Positions 31,591 through 44,137 of a stretch of 64,000 bases of DNA are shown here, one piece after another (positions within the stretch are counted from its first letter, which is position 1; each line of letters starts with the position of its first letter). The DNA comes from Apostichopus japonicus (taxonomy: Eukaryota; Echinodermata; Holothuroidea; Aspidochirotida; Stichopodidae), in assembly GCF_037975245.1 (NCBI RefSeq), contig NC_092562.1:7355001-7419000 (forward strand). Direction: 5' to 3'. A model generated the notes under the pieces. The model ran no database searches. It had not been told where the DNA came from and saw only the letters and a program-made list of their open reading frames with translations. The position numbers and the translations under genes were made by a program.

Positions 31591-32700
31591 CTAAAAAAGA
31601 AGAAGAAAGGGATCAATTCACAGATTGCACAGAGGTAATTGCAAGGCAAAGTAGTGTGTCCAATCACCCGAGGCAGCCCAAATCATAGAAATTTCACAAG
31701 TATGTCCAGTTTATTTTCAATGATCAATCAATATTTTGAAACAAAAACTTGTGTTTGGAAAGTTTTTCATTATTATTTAAGTTCTCATATCCTTGATTTT
31801 TGCTAACATAGCATTTTCATCATTATTAATTAATAAAATACACCCTGGGCAGCAAAGTTGAACCAAATCAGTTCATATAATTCCATGGTTCTGTTTCTGT
31901 TTACAATTCTACTGTTATTTGTTATGTACAGATGTACTTTCCATGAGATCTTGTTATTCTTCGTTGTTTATTGCTACAATAATCTTCTAAAATCTGGACT
32001 TTTAATCACAAACACAATTGTGTTGAGCTTAAATGATAGAAATACGATGAAAGATACATGATGCTATAATGTTACATGATAAAATAGTCACTTGTATGAC
32101 TGCCATATCATTGTTAAGATTCCTCTCTTATTGTTGAAATTATCAAATTTATTCTTGCACTGTGTGAACAAATGATGTTTACCACACATTCGTGACATGT
32201 TGACATGAGACAGTTCCTCTTTCAATTGCAACATCAATTGAGCAACTTTGCCAGTAGATGGGACAGAACTACATATGGCATATAGGGTATCTTACTAGCA
32301 ATAATAAGAACACACCATAAAAATACCAAGCAGCTGTCATACCCTATCTTCTCTATAGGAGAGCAAGCTTGTCAAGAGCATCTAGTTTTATGCATGCTCC
32401 AAGTTTAGCTGGTTGGTAATATATGATGCTCCCTTAATATAACGACACTAGTATATCTTTCTTAGTTAGGTCTATCAGGTCTACCAGGATGTGCTGCCAG
32501 AGGTACAGTATCTTAGTATCAATAGAAAGAACAAGTCTCAAGAAACCAAGCAGGTATTAGACCCTTGGTATTGTGGAAGGTCAAAGGACATGGCAGGAGA
32601 GTAAAGCTCTCAAATTTTCTTTATTTTGATGACTCTCACATCATCTTTGTCCAACAAAAGTGGGATATACTTTGCTGAGCATATTTTCATATCTTAGCTG
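31591..32700. other. Intronic DNA
   Basis: It lies upstream of the first visible UXS1 exon. Near 32340-32430 the stretch GTTTAGCTGGTTGGTAATAT and its context resemble 56930-57000, so an old interspersed repeat is likely. No coding sequence is seen. Confidence 0.4.
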
Positions 32701-32719
32701 TCATCTGAAGTTCTGAACA

Positions 32720-34260
32720 TTAAAATGGGAAAATCTCAAGCAGCAAAATACAACAATGTCAACTCCGAACCTATGCTACAGCACCAGGCAAGCTGAATCA
32801 GACAATGAATGCTCCGATACTGAGTGTAATCAGAGTATATAGGATGCCTTGGAGGAGACGGTTCAAAACATTTTCACTAAACTTAAATAGCTACAGAGAG
32901 ACTTTGGAACAGCCCTTGATATTCAGTGTATCAGACTTACAGAAGTAGAAAAAGAAAACAAAGTATGTGAAAGTTTATCAAAACGAGTTGAGAAGTTGGA
33001 AGCACACAGAGATAAACATTCTGCCACGATTTACAACCATGAGAGGTTTTCTTTCTGCAACAATTTGCGAATTGTTGGATACCCTTTCTCGAAAAAAAAG
33101 AAGATTGCACGGAAATAGCATCAGCAGGTGTTACAGAAAATGGGTATTCCAACCTGTAAAATCAAACTTGCTAACAGAGATGGTAAGAGTGTGCAGGTAA
33201 GAAGCCGACATAGCCTGGTAAATCTGTTATTTTTTTTCAGGACAAGCTGAAAACACTAAGGGAAGCAAGGAGAACACTAAAGAATGATAGTTTTTTCATA
33301 ATTGATGATCTTACCCCAACTGACCTCAGAGAGAAAAGAAAATACGCCAAACAAGCTTCAGACTATTTCGGAATGGGACGAGTTACACTTCTCTGGGCGA
33401 GTATGGATATCCCAAGATGGCGCACCTTACCGTTAGCAGTCATCAAACCACTGAGTGTTACAACAGCCTTCCGTTATTAATGCATATGAACTACAGGGAT
33501 TTACTTTGCCACTTATATATTCTAGCTTAACCACTCCTTGTTCAGTTGACTTATAGGTGTTTTATGTGGTGAGTGCCAGGGGGAGAGCACTAGAGAATGA
33601 TAGCTTTTTCATAATTGATGATCTTACCCCAACTGACCTCAGAGAGAAAAGAAAATGCGTCAAACAAGCTCCAGTTGACTTATACGTGTTTTATGTGGTG
33701 AGTGTCATGTTATATTATTATTATTACGATACTTGTCTGCCATCATGTTACTGTGGGACTTAGTGGGGCATTCTACAACCCTTTCTGGTTGACCTGTTTT
33801 CAATCATTACTGATTGGAAAGGCTGCCAATTGAATGGCTTGGCTTTTCCATTTTGTTTCCATTTTTTCTAGTTATATGTTTGTGGCTAGGTCTTCAAGAT
33901 CATGAGACTTGGCCATCATTGCTTTTTTACATACTTCAGTATGCTATTTGATGTTCCTTATTGTATCCACCTTTTGCTTGTTGTACATATGGTATCAACA
34001 TAATTCAAAGTATTGTACTTCCCTCTGTCCTCTAAGTATCTCGCCAAGCCTTTGCTTACTATATAGTATTCTTCAGTTTGCTTTAATTCACGTATTCAAG
34101 CATGGCATGCATTCTTAAGTTCAGTACTTACAGTGTCAGGGGCCTGAAGCAGTGCAAAGACAGAAGGAAAGGAAAGTTTTTACATTCTTACACAGATGAA
34201 ACATGGTATGGGTCTGTTGCCCCCAAATTGGTTGCCAGAGGTAGCAAATTTTCAAATTAC
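32720..34260 (+). mobile_element. LINE ORF1 and endonuclease-start relic
   Basis: About 32940-33070 encodes a coiled-coil-like LTEVEKENKVCESLSKRVEK, then YNHERFSFCNNLRIVGYPF. About 33240-33390 gives LKTLREARRTLKNDSFFIID, DLTPTDLREKRKYAKQASD. This order (coiled coil, RxxNLRIxG, DLTPxxLxxRK) is that of LINE ORF1 RNA-binding proteins. About 34105-34200 reads STYSVRGLKQCKDRRKGKFL, like the start of an L1/Tx1 endonuclease (SxNVRGLxxxxKRR). All is broken by stops. Confidence 0.7.
33576..33675 (+). repeat. Second copy of the LINE ORF1 segment
   Basis: About 90 bp around GATAGCTTTTTCATAATTGA and ATCTTACCCCAACTGACCTC repeat 33284-33360 almost exactly. The duplication is local and direct. Confidence 0.8.
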
Positions 34261-34689
34261 AGTTTAGAACTTCTATTCTAAATAAATAACATAACTAATA
34301 TCTGCAATTTATGAATCAGAATTGACCAGACCTTAAACTATTCCGGAAATTATAATCAAGATGGTTGAAAGTTTGACAATCTTTAAATTTTCCTAAATTC
34401 TTCTTTTTTTAATGGTGGTGTGGGACTCCATTGCTGCTACATTTTGGAATTCTTATGTTATTTTCATTATTAACATAAAATTTGCTATTGTAAGACAAGT
34501 TTTCCGTGATATTGATGATGTCATTTATAAAATATTAGAGTATCTTTAGAAAAATTTCTAATTTTTCCTGAAATAAAGTTAAAGTTTTCTTTAAAGAACA
34601 AAATTGAAAGTTATAGTAACACTTATACCATAAAATATAACCACAACATAAGCACATATATTAACCAAAAGCTGAAAATTCTGGGTCAT

Positions 34690-35640
34690 GTCCTCAGAAT
34701 TTTTTTTCTTAATTCTTGTTTCGGACATCACTCCACCAAATAGATCTGGTTTTGTACATCACCCACCAATATTTTATCTAATATAACCTACTATTTAGTA
34801 ATCAAACAAATGATGTTCATTTAAAGGCAATAATAATGAATAGAAAAACATTTTATTAAATTGATAACCCTACTAAAACAGATATATAAACCCTTCCTGT
34901 CTTACAAGTTGGAAACAAAGAAAGGGATACAAGTAATCCAAGTGATCAACAAGACAATTATTAAACGAAGGTCATGCTTGTTAACACTTGGCAATATATA
35001 TCAGTACATCATGATATGTGATGTTCACAAACAATATCAAATTCAATGAAATAATGGAAAATGCAAACACTTGTTTTATAGATTTGAATAAGACTGTCGT
35101 GGACTATGTTTCGGACATCACAACTGTATTAGGACATCACTATCATGTTTTCTACACAAAGCATATCAAATCCAAAGTTACATTTCAAACAGAAAGGGGT
35201 CTTTGTTGTTGACAAGTTACCTACATGGTTATAGTGACAGTTTTGAACATATAGTTCAAATCCTCAGTGTTTAATAAAAGTTACTTAATGAGCGTTTTGG
35301 ACATCACCTTTGAAAAATGTTCACAAAGCTGCATAACAATAATACATATTTCAGCAGGTAATAACAATATGAAGTAATAATTTTTGCAATTGAAACATAT
35401 TCAAGCAACAAAAGTCTACTTCAAAATATACACAACAGTCAGACAGTCGCAGATTTACACTAGATCTTATGAATTTTTGAGGGAATGCACTTACTAAAAC
35501 ACCATAGACTGGGGAATCAACAAGGTGTACTGCAAAATAATGGCACTGGAATTTTTGGGAAAAGAAATGCCCTGAGGCACATATTTTCAAACTGAACATC
35601 TGGACAGAGCCAATAGGGTCAATGTCCATTGTTTGTTATC
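34690..35640. repeat. Old repeat with GTTTCGGACATCAC words (copy 1)
   Basis: TTTCGGACATCAC or close variants occur near 34720, 35108, 35130 and 35292. The same word family marks 49400-51350. A 92-residue minus-strand frame at 35351-35629 lies at its right side but has no recognised domain. Confidence 0.5.
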
Positions 35641-36500
35641 ATCCAGCCATGTACATGGAAATTTACTTTGCAAGAAAAATTAAATGAATGAATTTATATT
35701 CCGGTTATACCATCAGTATCAATAACACCGAATGGTACCGTACCAACAACACTAAGATTACTGTTTACAGCTCCTTTATGTGAGATTCAATATCATTAAC
35801 GATCAACTTGCTCCATCTGTATATAGACTGAACGATCTCAAAACGGTACATAGAAATTGAACGCAAATTTCACCAGAATGCTAATTTATGTTCCTCTTTA
35901 ACATATTAAAAAGACATTTTGACCTGGACTATTCTTTTCATGTTAATGTTTTAACCCTGTTTACTACATACTCAATTCATACTTATCCAGAAAACACACA
36001 TAGTGACCATTCATTGATACCATTTCGAATACAGTTAATCTCTGCTTCACCACATGCATACCATTTGCATTGGCCAGCGTTCACTAACACTTCCGAGAAA
36101 CAAATTGCAACTAAACAAATGCATGATGCACCACTCTGTGTGTATCAATACTGTTGACACCATTGAGTAAAACCTGGAGGTTTCATCACACAGTAAAGCC
36201 GCGTACCAGTCATAGAGGGTCATGTTATCATGTACTGTAATGTGTTCCAGGGTGGTACTGATAATCTGCTATACTGCATTACTCTCCCCCATTGCCCTTT
36301 GTGATTTACTAACTAGTAAATGCATATGTGGGCTTAGAGCAGCAGACAACACAGAGTTACCTAGCAATGTCTGTACTTAAAATTATAGTTATAGTCATTG
36401 ACCAACATTTATAGGTTGGATCACCAGACACATTCCACGGTCCTACTACTTAGCTAATAATTCGGCAAGCAGGTCGTCTGCCCCGGACAAATCAGCCAAC
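35640..36500. other. No recognised features
   Basis: AT-rich intergenic or intronic DNA. The open frame at 35888-36157 shows no domain. Confidence 0.35.
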
Positions 36501-36808
36501 TTTGCCTACTACATATCATCATCTAATGAGAGTGAAAACAGATAGAATCATGAGCGATGATAGCCACCTACTCCACCAAAGTGGAAGGATGTGGCTACCA
36601 CCGTCTCATACGAATTACATTCTTCCTCATTCATTCCACAATGCATCAAACTTTATAATGAAAACTTTCAACGTTAGATCTCGTCTGGCCGTTTCTTCTG
36701 TTCCGACTGTACTCTCTTGCCATTGTCCTGAGCTTTGTATATTGTGTTACTGCATGTTTTAAAATGTCTTATGTTTTCAAATTCTTACAATTGTTTCATA
36801 CTGTACGT
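36500..36808 (+). mobile_element. LINE 3' end, left part, with minisatellite start
   Basis: A decayed C-terminus (HSSSFIPQCIKLYNENF around 36620-36670) is followed by a 3' UTR whose first minisatellite unit (CTTATGTTTTCAAATTCTTA, CAATTGTTTCATACTGTACG) runs into the insertion at 36809. The remaining units and the LINE tail reappear at 48094-48378. Confidence 0.6.
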
Positions 36809-39077
36809 CAGGTCTCAAATTTCCCTGCGGCCACGACGGCCATGGCCGACGGTGCCCTTCCAACTGGCCTTGGTGCCTTTAGGAAATCTGACGTTTTACG
36901 GCCAAAATGGCCTGCCCTTTTTCTTCGAAGGCCGCCGTGCCCTTTTTGAGATCAAACTTATATTTTATGTAAGCGATAACAGCATTGTTACGAACGCAAA
37001 ATCTTCAAATTGCTTGCGTCCCGGGATGCAAACATTTTTTTTTTGAGAAACAAACCCCAAGTTCACCTTGACAACTAAGTTAACGGAAAACATAACAAAA
37101 CACATTTTTGAATGAACATCTTTCATTATTTCTTTCAAAAAACCACAACTTCTTCTGACAAGAACCAAAATTCCTCCCAATCCTACAGATAATAGAATTC
37201 ATTTGTAAATAAATATATCATAACAATCAACCACAAGGTACAGGGTTTACAACACTCCATTACCGAGATTTTCATGCTAAAAATAGACAATGATGCTTTT
37301 CCAAAATTCCTGTGATTTGATTGGCTAATAGTCCCTATCCATTGTCTGAAAACATTTTTGCACCTGTACTGCTCAATGAACACGAAGGTGTTTAACATTA
37401 ATAACTTGCAACATTACTTTTCCCTGTGTAGAGATAACAAAGTTTGTTGTATAGGTGTGCATTGTATAGGTGTGCATATTATATGTGTGCACTCAAATAT
37501 CCTAACGTTAGGCCTTGCAGCATACCGTCCTACGTAACTTTTGACAACAATAACTCCTGGTATGAAGATGCACTTGAATTGTTTCTGAGACTATCACGTA
37601 ATATTTGAATCATTGTTTTGATCAGAAAATGTTATGAGTTGGGAAAATCTATGAATTTTGTGGGAAGCTAACATCTCTGATCCTGAAAAGGATATTACAT
37701 CTCATAGTATGATTCTTCTCTCTGCATTGATAGTTGGTAATGTAAAATGTGCATTCACACCACAGTAGTTTCAGTTGCATATTTTTTCGCGGTCCAATTG
37801 ACCACGTGCTTCAGTATTTTTTTTTGGTGCAACGTTCGTGTGTAAACTACTGTGAATCGTCAAAAGTAGTTATTGAAGTTTAGGCCAACTGTAATTTTCG
37901 TAGAGATGATTGTTTGCAAAGAGCCTAGCCCAGGATAAATGTTGGATCAGGTTTTGAGGATTTGCGCATGTGTAGTTGAAAATGAAGTTCGAACAGGTTT
38001 ATGTACAAGCAATAGTACAGTGAACTGTATGGAATTTAGCGAGAGATATGCACACTGTAGGTACAAGGATGTTTGAAGAGTTGGTTGTTGGAATCGCTGC
38101 AAGGTCAAAGCACAGAGCTAGCACTACTGAGTTGGCGAGTAGGGAAGTACAAGGGCGGACGAAGAAGAGGGGGTGGGGGAAAATTGGTTGAAACGGCAGG
38201 GTGGGCAAAGAAGGGGTGGGCCGGGCTGCCCTTGTCAAACAGCTAAGCTAAGGCACTGAGCCATCTGCCCTATCAATTGTGTATCCCATTCACTAAGTAC
38301 AGGCAGTAACACGATCACATCTTTACAACTAAACTAGTAAAAGTAGTTCATACTATAAACGCAATTGGTGTTTGATCGGGTGCAAGCTTTAACGTGACGC
38401 AAACTTTTTGGGAGGCTTGCGTCCCTGAGACACAAACTTTTTTCTCTAGAAACATTATTGGATAAATGGCACAAGGCGGCAGCCGGAACAGGGAGTGTTT
38501 CATGTGTAAATAAAATTTCCCCACAAAAAAAAAAAGAACGGGAAAACAAGATTAAAAGAACTTACTGTTGTTATAGTTACATTTTCAGCATTAACCCTAT
38601 AAGCCTAACCACCCCTATAAACAACCCATCAAACTCAAAAAGGCTGTTCTGTTCAATTAGTGTTGGCTTGGATTGAGGAATACCCCAGTAAACTGATAAG
38701 GGTTTACAGTTTACATGAGATATCCCCATAATCAGAGTCTGTCCATAAATTTATGAGTTGAGTTACCATAATGATGTTTGATTTTGCTAAGGGTGAGGAA
38801 GGATTCGAATAAGAGTAGGGGTTAAATAATTCTATTGACAAAAAGGAGAGCAAAGTGAGAGAAACCACCTTCTACTGTAGTGTTCTGCCTTATTAAAACA
38901 TCCGCCAGGAGCTGAACAGAAATTGTTTCATGATGTCATTTTTTATGGCCTTGTTGCCCTTCGTTAAGATGCAAGTTGGCCTTGGTGCCTTACCTCATGG
39001 CCTTGGTGCCCTTTAAAATTTTGCCCAATTCAAGGCCAGAGTGGCCTTGCCCTAAAAATTGTGAAATTTGAGGCCTG
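36809..39077. mobile_element. CAGGYCTCAAATTT-tipped non-autonomous element, 2.3 kb
   Basis: The ends are CAGGTCTCAAATTTCCC and GTGAAATTTGAGGCCTG, flanked by GTACGT at 36803-36808 and 39078-39083. Subterminal GGCCTTGGTGCCC-like words repeat at both sides (about 36830-36950 and 38945-39050). It has no transposase. The BEL/Pao element later inserted inside its right-hand duplication. Confidence 0.8.
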
Positions 39078-41643
39078 GTACGTTTGTCGAGAACAAACAT
39101 AAAGACTATATAACCATGAACAATCTATATATCTCAACTTTCTCTTTCTATAACCATGAACAATCTATGTATCTCAACTTTCTATTTCTATAATATACCT
39201 CTTTAACTATACCTTGTAAATATTGTTGCTATGGAGATTGAATTCTAGGGTGTGAGCCAGTGAAAGTCTGAAAGTTGGTGCTTATGGAGGTCAGGCAGGT
39301 TGAAGGAGAGATAAGGAGAGATGGGGGTCGAGGGGTTAGAGATGTATGTGTGTGTGTTTCTACAGTGTTTATGCTATATGTAGTGTAGACTACTTATGAT
39401 ATTGTGTGAGAGGAAGGGAGTTCACTGTTCACTTTGACTTTGACTTGGCCTTGTGTTGTTGTGCTGGTGTGGCAGGGAATAGTGTCCGGCGTCTCACGCA
39501 CACTTTTCCCTGAGAATTGTGTCTGTAGGACAACTTTCCCGGGGGGAAGTGTCCGGAGGACAGTATTTTCTGTCCGGACGGACATTATCAACTAGGATAA
39601 AACGTCCGTGTGTGGTGATTTTCTGTCCACGCGGACAGGATGAAAAGAATAGCATGGAACAAATAGGATAAGAGTGTCATGTATAAGTACCTGGATGAGT
39701 GATTGATAGTTAGTCAGAAAATTGCCATGGGAGCTGTCATTTAATGACAGGGTTACACCTCACTGATAAAGGAAGCGTATATTGCAATGGAACAACATAT
39801 ACTTTGGTATCTATTGTAAGCATTTTGAAATGTTACAAAATAATCTTTGAAGTGAACTTGCAGAATTGTTTATATTACTGACAGAAATTTTCACTGCAGA
39901 CTTACAGCATGGAAGCAACAGTATAGAAAGGAAAGACTTCTTGTTTATTAACCAAGTAGCATATTTTACTCAAATAAAATGTTGTTAAATAAGTTGGGAA
40001 TGACTTTTGGACGAAAGCCCATGGCTTTGTTGGTGCCTTAGTTATGTACTACCTGGGAATGTACTGCCTAGGAAATTTTATAGGATACTTCTTTATGACA
40101 ATAATTCACCTACTGAACTCCGTTATGTAAATGCGTCATTCTTGCTTTACATCACAATTCAGTTTTCTTTGCATTTGGAAATTCATATCAGATAATTATC
40201 AAGTCCTCTATACATGTTTTCCTGTTGTTTTAATTATAGGCAGCTAAAACATTTTGCAAAATGTGTTCATAGAGGAAAAATTTTGTATGGCTGCAGTGCG
40301 AGTCATTAAAGTCTACTGAATGTACCACCATAATGATCATCTTTAATATATGCTTAGTATATTATAACATTGAGAACGAATGAATGATCTAGATCTATAA
40401 GTTCTCTGCAGGGCAATCTCCACACATACTTCCTATACTCTTGCACTGGCCAACAAAGGGATGCAAACTTTAGGCATCAGTTGATATATGGTGACTGACT
40501 TTGCAGTTACAATAATGCAAATAAATATTGTTTTAGATGACAAAAAAAACAAAGTGATTTAGTGATAACAGTGCTGCTTGTGAACAGTAATTTCGACCTA
40601 GGCCTAGCATTTATAAGCTGAACGCATGAGGTGGTCCATATGTATTCCATTAACATGTTAGGCCTATGAGCTAGGATAGGTATTTGAAGGAAAAAATGTT
40701 ACACAACTTCCATTGCAGATTCCATTGTGCAGTTTTATTTGCTCTTTTTTCAATAGTTTCTCTCAACACCAAGCTATCCTCCTGAACAGAAATTCATTCA
40801 CCCGCCCTCAAATTTGTCAAACAGATTACATTAGGCCTATATCAGCTTTTAGGTCCATTCTGGTCCCTATTCTAGCAATACTACAGTATATTACCAAGCA
40901 GTGTCTACATGTGATAATGCATTGCAAATTTAATATAAATGATATAAACTTGGTTTAACCTGCACTAACTTAATTGCAACATTGTTTTGCATATATTAAC
41001 AACCTTAATTACTGTGGAAGAATGTTTAATGAATATTCATACCACATACATGTTTGCATAATGAAACTATCACCAGCACAAGACCCATCGAACCGTACAT
41101 TAGTAGCCAACCCAGCTAACCTTCTGACAATGAAGCGATGGGCAGGTGGCCAACTGATTGCCTATAACATATGCGACCTGCTTCAGTGTCTGAGTGCATC
41201 CCAGCACCAAGATATTAAAAAATATTGGAAAGTCTCTCAAAAGAAAGAGAAATTAAAGTAACATTCCTACTGCCTATAGCCTGCATTCGCATAACTTGAG
41301 TGTTAAAACAATGAAATCGAGGAGTTGCAGGTAATTTAATTGTTCCCCCCAAATGGACAAGACAGGGACCCCCCTTGCTGCCTTGTGTTTTAACTAGTAA
41401 GGGGACTAATTCCAGGACATCTTTTCTAGTATTGTAAAATTTCAAAAGTCCTGACCTGCCTGGCACATATAAGATTTTTTTTTTTGGTACCCTAACAATT
41501 TCAAACACTTAATCATTATTGAAATTAAAAGCTCAATAGCTCCTTGTTATCATTAAAGAGGTCTTTTATACAAACAATACCTTTCACGTATACCATGACT
41601 CATTAAATGTTATCAAATTATTTATTTTAATATTAGAATTATT

Positions 41644-41877
41644 TCATAAGATCTGCTTCTTATAAGAACCACTTGGGACGCAGAAATTACAACTTGCCCA
41701 AGCATGACAAATTTCGTCAATGAAAACATTGCCAGTTTTTACGTCATCTTTATGAAAATTACATTGAAAAAGGAAGTACACGCCATATTTTCTTAGATAA
41801 AAGTCAAACAAATTCAGGGTACAGTCCTGACGAAAGATACTGTACTCTTCATCGGTATCCAGCTCAGGGGATGTCAT
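41644..41877 (-). CDS. Unrecognised 77-residue open frame inside the TGTGGCAG element
   Basis: The frame is complete from ATG to TGA. The peptide looks protein-like rather than random: MTSPELDTDEEYSIFRQDC, FDFYLRKYGVYFLFQCNF and GNVFIDEICHAWASCNFC. There is no signal peptide or known domain. It may be part of a captured host gene or of the element's former gene. Expression is unknown. Confidence 0.3.
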   Translation of the reverse strand: MTSPELDTDEEYSIFRQDCTLNLFDFYLRKYGVYFLFQCNFHKDDVKTGNVFIDEICHAWASCNFCVPSGSYKKQIL

Positions 41878-42283
41878 CTTGTAATATCAGATCGGGCTAA
41901 GTAAGTTAACGGTCTCAACTCTTAATGCACAACAGAAGGGTAGAACCTTGCGTGCAAATATGTAACTACTAAGATTTTTTTTGGCCTGCGCGTTACATTC
42001 AACGTTAACGACGTAGACGGCACATTCGGCTTAATTCACTGAGTATAGTATACTTCTTACAGTAGAATGCAAATACGCATGCGTGAAATAAAAACTTTTT
42101 CACACCGAGAACGTAGAGCGGGAGATTTCCACATTTTTTCGCGTACTGACTACTGAGTAAAGTATATTGACTCTGACCCCGGATTTGACCTCCATGCTCC
42201 GGATGGCGGGGAAACTTTCCGCCTTTGCGTATCGGTTGAAATACTTTTGCCGTCGACCTTCATGGTTGATCTTTCTCCAACGT

Positions 42284-42517
42284 TTAGAAATTCCGACCAT
42301 CCAAACAACGACCGTAAAGATAGTAACGATTGATAAGCAGCAGAGTCAGACAGACATGACTGATCAGTTCAGAATGTTTGTTTAACAATGTGCCTCCTTC
42401 TGACAGTCGACGATCCATATATAGCGGACAGCGTCCCTCTGGAGTGTATTCTCCATGAGAATAATAACATTTGGCCACCTCCTTCCCACAGCAGTCGACA
42501 CTCGAAGTATTGGTCAT
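42284..42517 (-). CDS. Unrecognised Cys-rich 77-residue open frame inside the TGTGGCAG element
   Basis: It starts MTNTSSVDCCGKEVAKCYYS and continues EYTPEGRCPLYMDRRL; it has a short hydrophobic stretch HVCLTLLLIN. It lies about 400 bp upstream of the 41644 frame on the same strand, so both might be exons of one captured transcript. I recognise no family. Confidence 0.25.
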   Translation of the reverse strand: MTNTSSVDCCGKEVAKCYYSHGEYTPEGRCPLYMDRRLSEGGTLLNKHSELISHVCLTLLLINRYYLYGRCLDGRNF

Positions 42518-42959
42518 GCTTTAAGCTGAATTTTGAGGGTGCATGCTGACCGATATATCTTTGTCAACTTAGTCTTTGCTGGTAAATTACCTCTTTATAG
42601 GCAATAAGGGAGTGTAGATAGGGCCAGAAACGTTTGTCACTCAACAGAACCACGTTAAAGCTCTTAAAGAGAACCAGGACACTTTCCACGGTGACGTAGA
42701 AAGCAAGGGAAAGTCCTACGGACACTCATTACTGCCACACTGGCTGTTGGGAAAATGAAGGGTGTAGCTGAGTGAAGTGACTGCAAACTGATGGAGACCT
42801 GAGAGATTGAGTGAAGGAGTTGGGACTGGAGTAGTGAAGGAATAAAAGTCACAGAACATTATAAATATTCTCCATCTTATTTTTGGAGTTCCACGCTTCC
42901 GCATGAAACTTTGCAGCTTTGTCGGGACTAAACTAACATCGATCCTCTACTCGACAAAT

Positions 42960-42977
42960 TGGTAGCAGAGCGAGGTG
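42960..42977 (+). promoter_or_regulatory. Primer-binding site of the BEL/Pao element
   Basis: TGGTAGCAGAGCGAGGTG lies 3 bp downstream of the 5' LTR end. TGG complements the CCA end of a tRNA, and BEL/Pao elements often have TTGGTAGCAGAGC here. The exact tRNA is not identified. Confidence 0.7.
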
Positions 42978-43130
42978 TTTGTAAAAGTCTGATCAAGAAC
43001 AGTTTCCGAAGGTAAGAAGAGAAGAGAGAGAGAGAATAAAGAGAGATAGGCTATACTACAGAAATCCATGCTAGGAATTCTTAGCCCAATATAGGCCTAT
43101 CAAATAAGAAAAGGCAATCGCCTATAAAAA

Positions 43131-43560
43131 TGCAGCCATGTAATAAATGTGAGAGAGAGACAGAAGACGGCATTGATTGTGATGGCACTGTAAGAAATGG
43201 TGGTGCTGTGTCTGCATAAATGATCCAATAAGTGACATCATTACAGAAAAGCTATATGATGCTTTAAATGATTTGGTGCAGTTTTCTTGGGTGTGTGAAG
43301 ATTGTGGTGGTGGCAATTTACTGGCCCAGCTGGTCCAAAATGGCACATTCACAGTGATTCAACTTAGCCAGTATGGGTGCAATCTTAAAGTCCTAAACGA
43401 AATAAATGGCGCCACTGCTCAGGCTGATGCATCCAGGCTAAGCAGCAAGTCCAAATATCAAGATATAATGTCCACACCGGAAGTCCCAGAGGACAGAGTC
43501 CCGAAGGCAACCCCTTCTGAAATTTCCATGAAATCCCAAGGGGATATGACGGGTCATTTA
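43131..43560 (+). pseudogene. BEL/Pao gag N-terminal remnant with PHD-like finger
   Basis: It begins MQPCNKCERETEDGIDCDG. After a frameshift it continues WCCVCINDPISDIITEKLYD, then LVQFSWVCEDCGGGN. The spacing of C-x2-C, CDG, WCCVC and W-x-C-x2-C resembles the PHD-type zinc finger at the start of some retroelement gag proteins. A short charged tail follows, and then the sequence jumps straight into RNase H. Confidence 0.55.
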
Positions 43561-43574
43561 CTACAGATTTTGCT

Positions 43575-43967
43575 ACAGTCACAACAACAGATGCAAGTCT
43601 GGAAGCTTATTCTGCCTGTGTGTATGTTAGGCAGAAGGTAGCATCTACAGTGAAGTGCAATCTGATGTTTGCCAAAGCCCGTGTTGCTCCTATTAAACGA
43701 AAAATGACTCTTCCCCAGCTGGAGCTCACTGCAGCACTGATTGGATCTAGAGCTATGAGATTTGTAGAGAAAGAGCTGCACTACCCAGTGAGTGGAAAAT
43801 ATTTGTGGAGTGATTCACAAGTCACCCTACATTGGATTCATTCCGAGAAAGAGCTTCCAGCATATGTCCAAAGAAGGACCCAAGAGATTGTCGGTAAAGG
43901 TGACATTACATTCAACTTTGTGGACACAAAGGAGAATCCAGCCGACCTGGCAACAAGAAGCATTTGA
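43575..43967 (+). pseudogene. BEL/Pao RNase H domain
   Basis: The frame reads TTDASLEAYSACVYVRQK, then FAKARVAPIKRKMTLPQLEL, YLWSDSQVTLHWIHSEKELP and FVDTKENPADLATRS. The catalytic Asp of TTDAS and SDS and the NPAD motif are retained. It is a BEL/Pao-type RNase H with its reverse transcriptase missing upstream. Confidence 0.88.
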
Positions 43968-44137
43968 GCAAAAAGTCTGAAAGAGTCAAACTGGTCCTAA
44001 GTGGACCATCCGAGAGGAGATCTATTGGCCCAAATGGTCACCAGGTCAAAACGAGCCAAACTTGCCAATGGTACTGAATATGGGCAACAAAGAAAAGGAA
44101 ATTCCTATCTAAGGCAAGAAGCCCATCTGATGAGTAC

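Larger units (their letters stand above)
39468..42739. mobile_element. TGTGGCAG-tipped element in the 5' LTR, CTGG duplication
   Basis: The ends are TGTGGCAGGGAATAGTGTCC and GGACACTCATTACTGCCACA. CTGG occurs at 39464-39467 and 42740-42743, and the LTR reads through perfectly once one copy is removed. GTGTCCGGAGGACA-like words repeat in the left 200 bp. A TGTNR tip with a 4-bp duplication fits Ginger-type DNA transposons; that class assignment is inferred, as no transposase is present. It carries two intact small minus-strand frames (see 41644 and 42284). Confidence 0.7.
39085..42956 (+). repeat. BEL/Pao 5' LTR, split
   Basis: The pieces are 39085-39467 and 42744-42956, separated by a 3.27-kb element. 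The sequence is almost identical to the 3' LTR, including ACCATGAACAATCTATGTAT and GTGTGAGCCAGTGAAAGTC. The close similarity points to fairly recent insertion. Confidence 0.92.

Noticed and set aside
35351-35629. 92-residue minus-strand frame considered as a host exon
   Set aside because: No splice-site context or family match. It lies at the edge of an old repeat.
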